In this document: positions 61,671 to 64,000 of the stretch, in pieces
Numbering within the stretch: the first letter of the stretch is position 1
Layout: each line of letters opens with the position of its first letter
Assembly (NCBI RefSeq): GCF_007923355.1
Contig: NZ_VOGO01000014.1
Location: 1 to 64,000, forward strand
Origin: Falsiphaeobacter marinintestinus
GTDB lineage: Bacteria; Pseudomonadota; Alphaproteobacteria; Rhodobacterales; Rhodobacteraceae
DNA: 64,000 bases
Reading direction: 5' to 3'
The notes under the pieces: generated by a model
Database searches by the model: none
What the model saw: the letters and a program-made list of their open reading frames with translations, nothing else
What the model was told of the DNA's origin: nothing
Made by a program: the position numbers and the translations under genes

Positions 61671-62852
61671 ATGTCCCGTCAGAACTATACGTTTACTTCG
61701 GAATCCGTTTCCGAGGGCCACCCCGACAAGGTTTGTGACCGCATTTCCGATGCCGTCCTTGACGCCTTCCTGGCTGAAGAACCCGAAGCCCGCGTTGCCT
61801 GCGAAACATTTGCCACCACCAACCGCGTTGTTATCGGCGGTGAGGTCGGGCTGTCCGATCAGGACAAGCTGAAAGATTACATGGGGCGCATCGACGCCAT
61901 CACGCGCGCCTGTATCAAGGATATCGGATACGAGCAGGACAAGTTTCACCACGAAACGGTCGAAATCACCAACCTGTTGCACGAACAGTCGGCCCATATC
62001 GCGCAAGGCGTCGATGCGGCAGGCAACAAGGACGAAGGCGCGGGCGATCAGGGCATCATGTTCGGATACGCCACGACCGAAACCGACGCGCTGATGCCGG
62101 CCCCGATCCAATACAGCCACGCGATCCTGCGTCGTTTGGCTGAGGTCCGCAAAGATGGCACCGAACCTGCGCTGGGCCCGGATGCCAAGTCGCAGCTGTC
62201 GGTCCTGTATGAAAACGGCAAGCCGGTTGGTGTCAGTTCAATCGTGCTGTCGACACAGCATCTGGACGAGGCACTGACCAGCGCTGACATTCAGGCGATT
62301 GTCGAACCCTATATTCGCGAAGTTCTGCCCGAAGGCTGGGTCACCGACGGAACCGTCTGGCACGTCAATCCGACAGGCAAGTTCGTCATTGGCGGCCCCG
62401 ATGGCGATGCTGGCCTGACCGGGCGCAAGATCATTGTCGACACCTATGGCGGTGCGGCCCCGCATGGCGGCGGTGCGTTCTCGGGCAAAGACCCGACCAA
62501 GGTTGACCGTTCGGCCGCTTATGCCGCGCGCTATCTGGCGAAGAATGTTGTGGCCGCAGGCATGGCAGATCGCTGCACAATCCAGCTCAGCTATGCCATT
62601 GGTGTCAGTCAGCCTTTGTCGGTTTATGCCGACACGCATGGCACCGGTGAAGTTGAACCGGCAGCCATCGAAGCGGCAATCGCCCAAGTCATGGATCTGT
62701 CGCCCCGCGGCATCCGCACGCGTCTGCAACTGAACAAACCGATCTATGAACGCACGGCAGCTTATGGCCATTTCGGTCGTGAGCCCGATGCCGATGGCGG
62801 GTTCAGCTGGGAAAAAACGGATCTGGTAGAAGCGTTGAAAAACGCAGTCTGA
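61671..62852 (+). CDS. metK: S-adenosylmethionine synthetase
   Basis: This 393-residue enzyme makes SAM from methionine and ATP. Landmarks: [20 protein letters not shown] at the N-terminus, the signature [12 protein letters not shown] near 118-129, [20 protein letters not shown], and the P-loop-like [19 protein letters not shown]. All catalytic His/Lys/Asp positions are present. The frame extends upstream to 61611, but ATG 61671 follows the riboswitch ribosome site and is the real start. Regulation is most likely translational by SAM/SAH. Confidence 0.97.
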   Translation: MSRQNYTFTSESVSEGHPDKVCDRISDAVLDAFLAEEPEARVACETFATTNRVVIGGEVGLSDQDKLKDYMGRIDAITRACIKDIGYEQDKFHHETVEITNLLHEQSAHIAQGVDAAGNKDEGAGDQGIMFGYATTETDALMPAPIQYSHAILRRLAEVRKDGTEPALGPDAKSQLSVLYENGKPVGVSSIVLSTQHLDEALTSADIQAIVEPYIREVLPEGWVTDGTVWHVNPTGKFVIGGPDGDAGLTGRKIIVDTYGGAAPHGGGAFSGKDPTKVDRSAAYAARYLAKNVVAAGMADRCTIQLSYAIGVSQPLSVYADTHGTGEVEPAAIEAAIAQVMDLSPRGIRTRLQLNKPIYERTAAYGHFGREPDADGGFSWEKTDLVEALKNAV

Positions 62853-62875
62853 TCCAGATGCATTTGTTCGGTAAC

Positions 62876-62905
62876 GGGCGGCCCAGGGGCCGCCCTTTCC
62901 ATTTT
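62876..62905 (+). terminator. Rho-independent terminator after metK
   Basis: GGGCGGCCC (62876-62884), loop AG, GGGCCGCCC (62887-62895), then TTTCCATTTT. The perfect 9-bp GC stem 24 bases after the metK stop makes this a strong terminator. Confidence 0.85.
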
Positions 62906-62953
62906 CGGTACAGGCAATAAACTGGCGTCAAAGACCAAACCACCGGAGCCGCC

Positions 62954-63592
62954 ATGCGTCCTTGCCTTTTCGCCATTCTGATCTGTGCCTTTGCCAGCCC
63001 TGTACTGGCTTTGGAAATGGATGGCACCAGCAAATTCCAGATCGATGACACGACGCTGATCTATGATACCGAGATCACGATCGAAGGGGATGAAGCCGAA
63101 ATCACCAACACGGACGTCGATCGCTTGCTCAAGCTTTTGCGCGGCAATCCGCAGATCACGCAACTTGAACTGAACAGCTCGGGTGGCAGCGTTTTTGCCG
63201 GGAATGAAATGGCGCGGATCGTCATCGATTTTGAATTGGATACGCTGGTGTCCGGCGAATGCAGCAGTTCATGCGTAACAATTTTTCTGGGGGGGACCTC
63301 GCGGCGGATGCTGCTGGGCTCAAAGATCGGGTTTCATCAAAGGCAATGGCCTGCTGACGCAATGGAATCGTACTACACGCGATGGAGCGACGACAGCGGC
63401 TGGAACACACCGTTCGATTTTGCATCCTGGGTGTACGAAGACACGCAATCGGAAATGCACACCGAACTGATGTACCTGATCGAACGCGGTGTCGATCCTG
63501 TGTTTGCCATCAAAACCAAAGGCGTGCTGAATGCAGATGAATGGTTCCCCAGTCGGCTGGAACTGACTCGCGCCGGTGTTCTTCGGGAATGA
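62954..63592 (+). CDS. Predicted periplasmic ClpP-like (crotonase-superfamily) protein
   Basis: This 212-residue protein has a signal peptide (about 1-19, ending PVLA). The ClpP/SDH-like fold shows in QLELNSSGGSVFAGNEMARIV (about residues 75-95) and GECSSSCVTIFLGGTSRRMLLGSKIGFHQ. The latter contains the possible nucleophile Ser in CSSSC and the His in GFHQ. Known relatives (COG3904-type periplasmic proteins) have no defined substrate. It lies between metK, after its terminator, and trmB, so it has its own promoter. No partner is evident. Confidence 0.78.
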   Translation: MRPCLFAILICAFASPVLALEMDGTSKFQIDDTTLIYDTEITIEGDEAEITNTDVDRLLKLLRGNPQITQLELNSSGGSVFAGNEMARIVIDFELDTLVSGECSSSCVTIFLGGTSRRMLLGSKIGFHQRQWPADAMESYYTRWSDDSGWNTPFDFASWVYEDTQSEMHTELMYLIERGVDPVFAIKTKGVLNADEWFPSRLELTRAGVLRE

Positions 63593-63658
63593 CCCAGGGT
63601 TGACGCCTCGCGGCCCTTGCGGCACACGGACACCCTTGCAACTGATGGCCTTTTGAAC

Positions 63659-64000
63659 ATGTCCGACGATCCACAAGACACCAACGATCAGCACGCTTCT
63701 GGCGCGCCGTGGCGGAATTTCTATGGCCGGTTCAAGGGCAAGAAACTGAAGCCCAATCAGCAGACCTATATGAAAGAGGATCTCGCGGCGTTGTCGCCCG
63801 GTGCCGTCGACTGGGATGTGAACCCGGATCGTACGAAACTGGACCTGAATGAGAGATTTGGTGGAAAACCTGTCTGGCTTGAGATTGGCTTTGGCGGAGG
63901 TGAGCACCTGGTGCATCAGGCGGCGCGCAATCCCGACATCGGCATCATCGGGGCCGAACCCTATATCAACGGTGTTGCCATGCTGCTGGGCAAAATCCGG
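63659..64000 (+). CDS. trmB: tRNA (guanine-N7)-methyltransferase, 5' part (cut by window end)
   Basis: The 114 codons visible from ATG 63659 show the TrmB N-terminus NFYGRFKGKKLKPNQQTYM and the SAM motif VWLEIGFGGGEHLVHQA, followed by IGIIGAEPYINGVAMLL. TrmB makes m7G46 in tRNAs. The C-terminal half is beyond the window. Confidence 0.92.
   Translation, partial: MSDDPQDTNDQHASGAPWRNFYGRFKGKKLKPNQQTYMKEDLAALSPGAVDWDVNPDRTKLDLNERFGGKPVWLEIGFGGGEHLVHQAARNPDIGIIGAEPYINGVAMLLGKIR

Overview
This GC-rich window (about 60% GC by eye) looks like a chromosome segment of a marine alphaproteobacterium, most likely Rhodobacterales of the Roseobacter group. Reasons: the fabI-fabB-fabA block divergent from an irr-type Fur gene, the phoH-ybeY-corC-lnt block running into metK and trmB, a bifunctional MaoC/phosphotransacetylase next to acetate kinase, and a metK leader that matches the short SAM/SAH riboswitch described from this group. 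I saw no rRNA, tRNA, CRISPR array or prophage.

Layout. 1-1168: the 3' end of an IS3-family transposase, a small membrane ORF apparently truncated by that element, and about 600 bases of gene-poor sequence with inverted repeats. 1169-8965 (minus): eight tightly coupled genes for an unidentified glycan (nucleotide-sugar dehydrogenase, four glycosyltransferases, histidine phosphatase, NodB-like deacetylase, methyltransferase). 9206-14655 (plus): a large MscS channel, a three-domain FkbM-FkbM-GT11 fusion and a GT25-like glycosyltransferase. 14657-20539 (minus): a complete peptide-type ABC importer. 20755-26071: two methyltransferases, MaoC-Pta plus AckA, a GST and a P5C-reductase-like protein.

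26205-38951 is the most unusual part: a FecR/LysM/Ig-like exported protein, a 1620-residue protein with about fifteen PKD-like repeats, a membrane class III adenylate cyclase, a convergent DUF3307 gene, and a 1002-residue ABC-exporter-like protein with a broken nucleotide-binding domain and a C-terminal cyclic-nucleotide-binding domain. The cyclase and the cNMP domain suggest a cAMP-controlled cell-envelope system. Each family is recognisable; the combination is my inference of a system.

38959-48980 (minus): a BigR/SqrR-like ArsR regulator, an enolase-superfamily enzyme with a Zn-alcohol dehydrogenase, a Tet-like MFS pump, pcaB and pcaD without pcaCHG, an EEP nuclease, a PLP dehydratase, a hydrolase and a haloacid dehalogenase. 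49132-54918: FKBP isomerase, a small membrane protein, fabI-fabB-fabA, irr, a PhyH-type dioxygenase and a conserved unknown. 55042-64000 (plus): miaB, an OmpA-like protein and a lipoprotein sharing a two-cysteine motif, phoH-ybeY-corC-lnt, riboswitch-metK, a periplasmic ClpP-like protein and the start of trmB.
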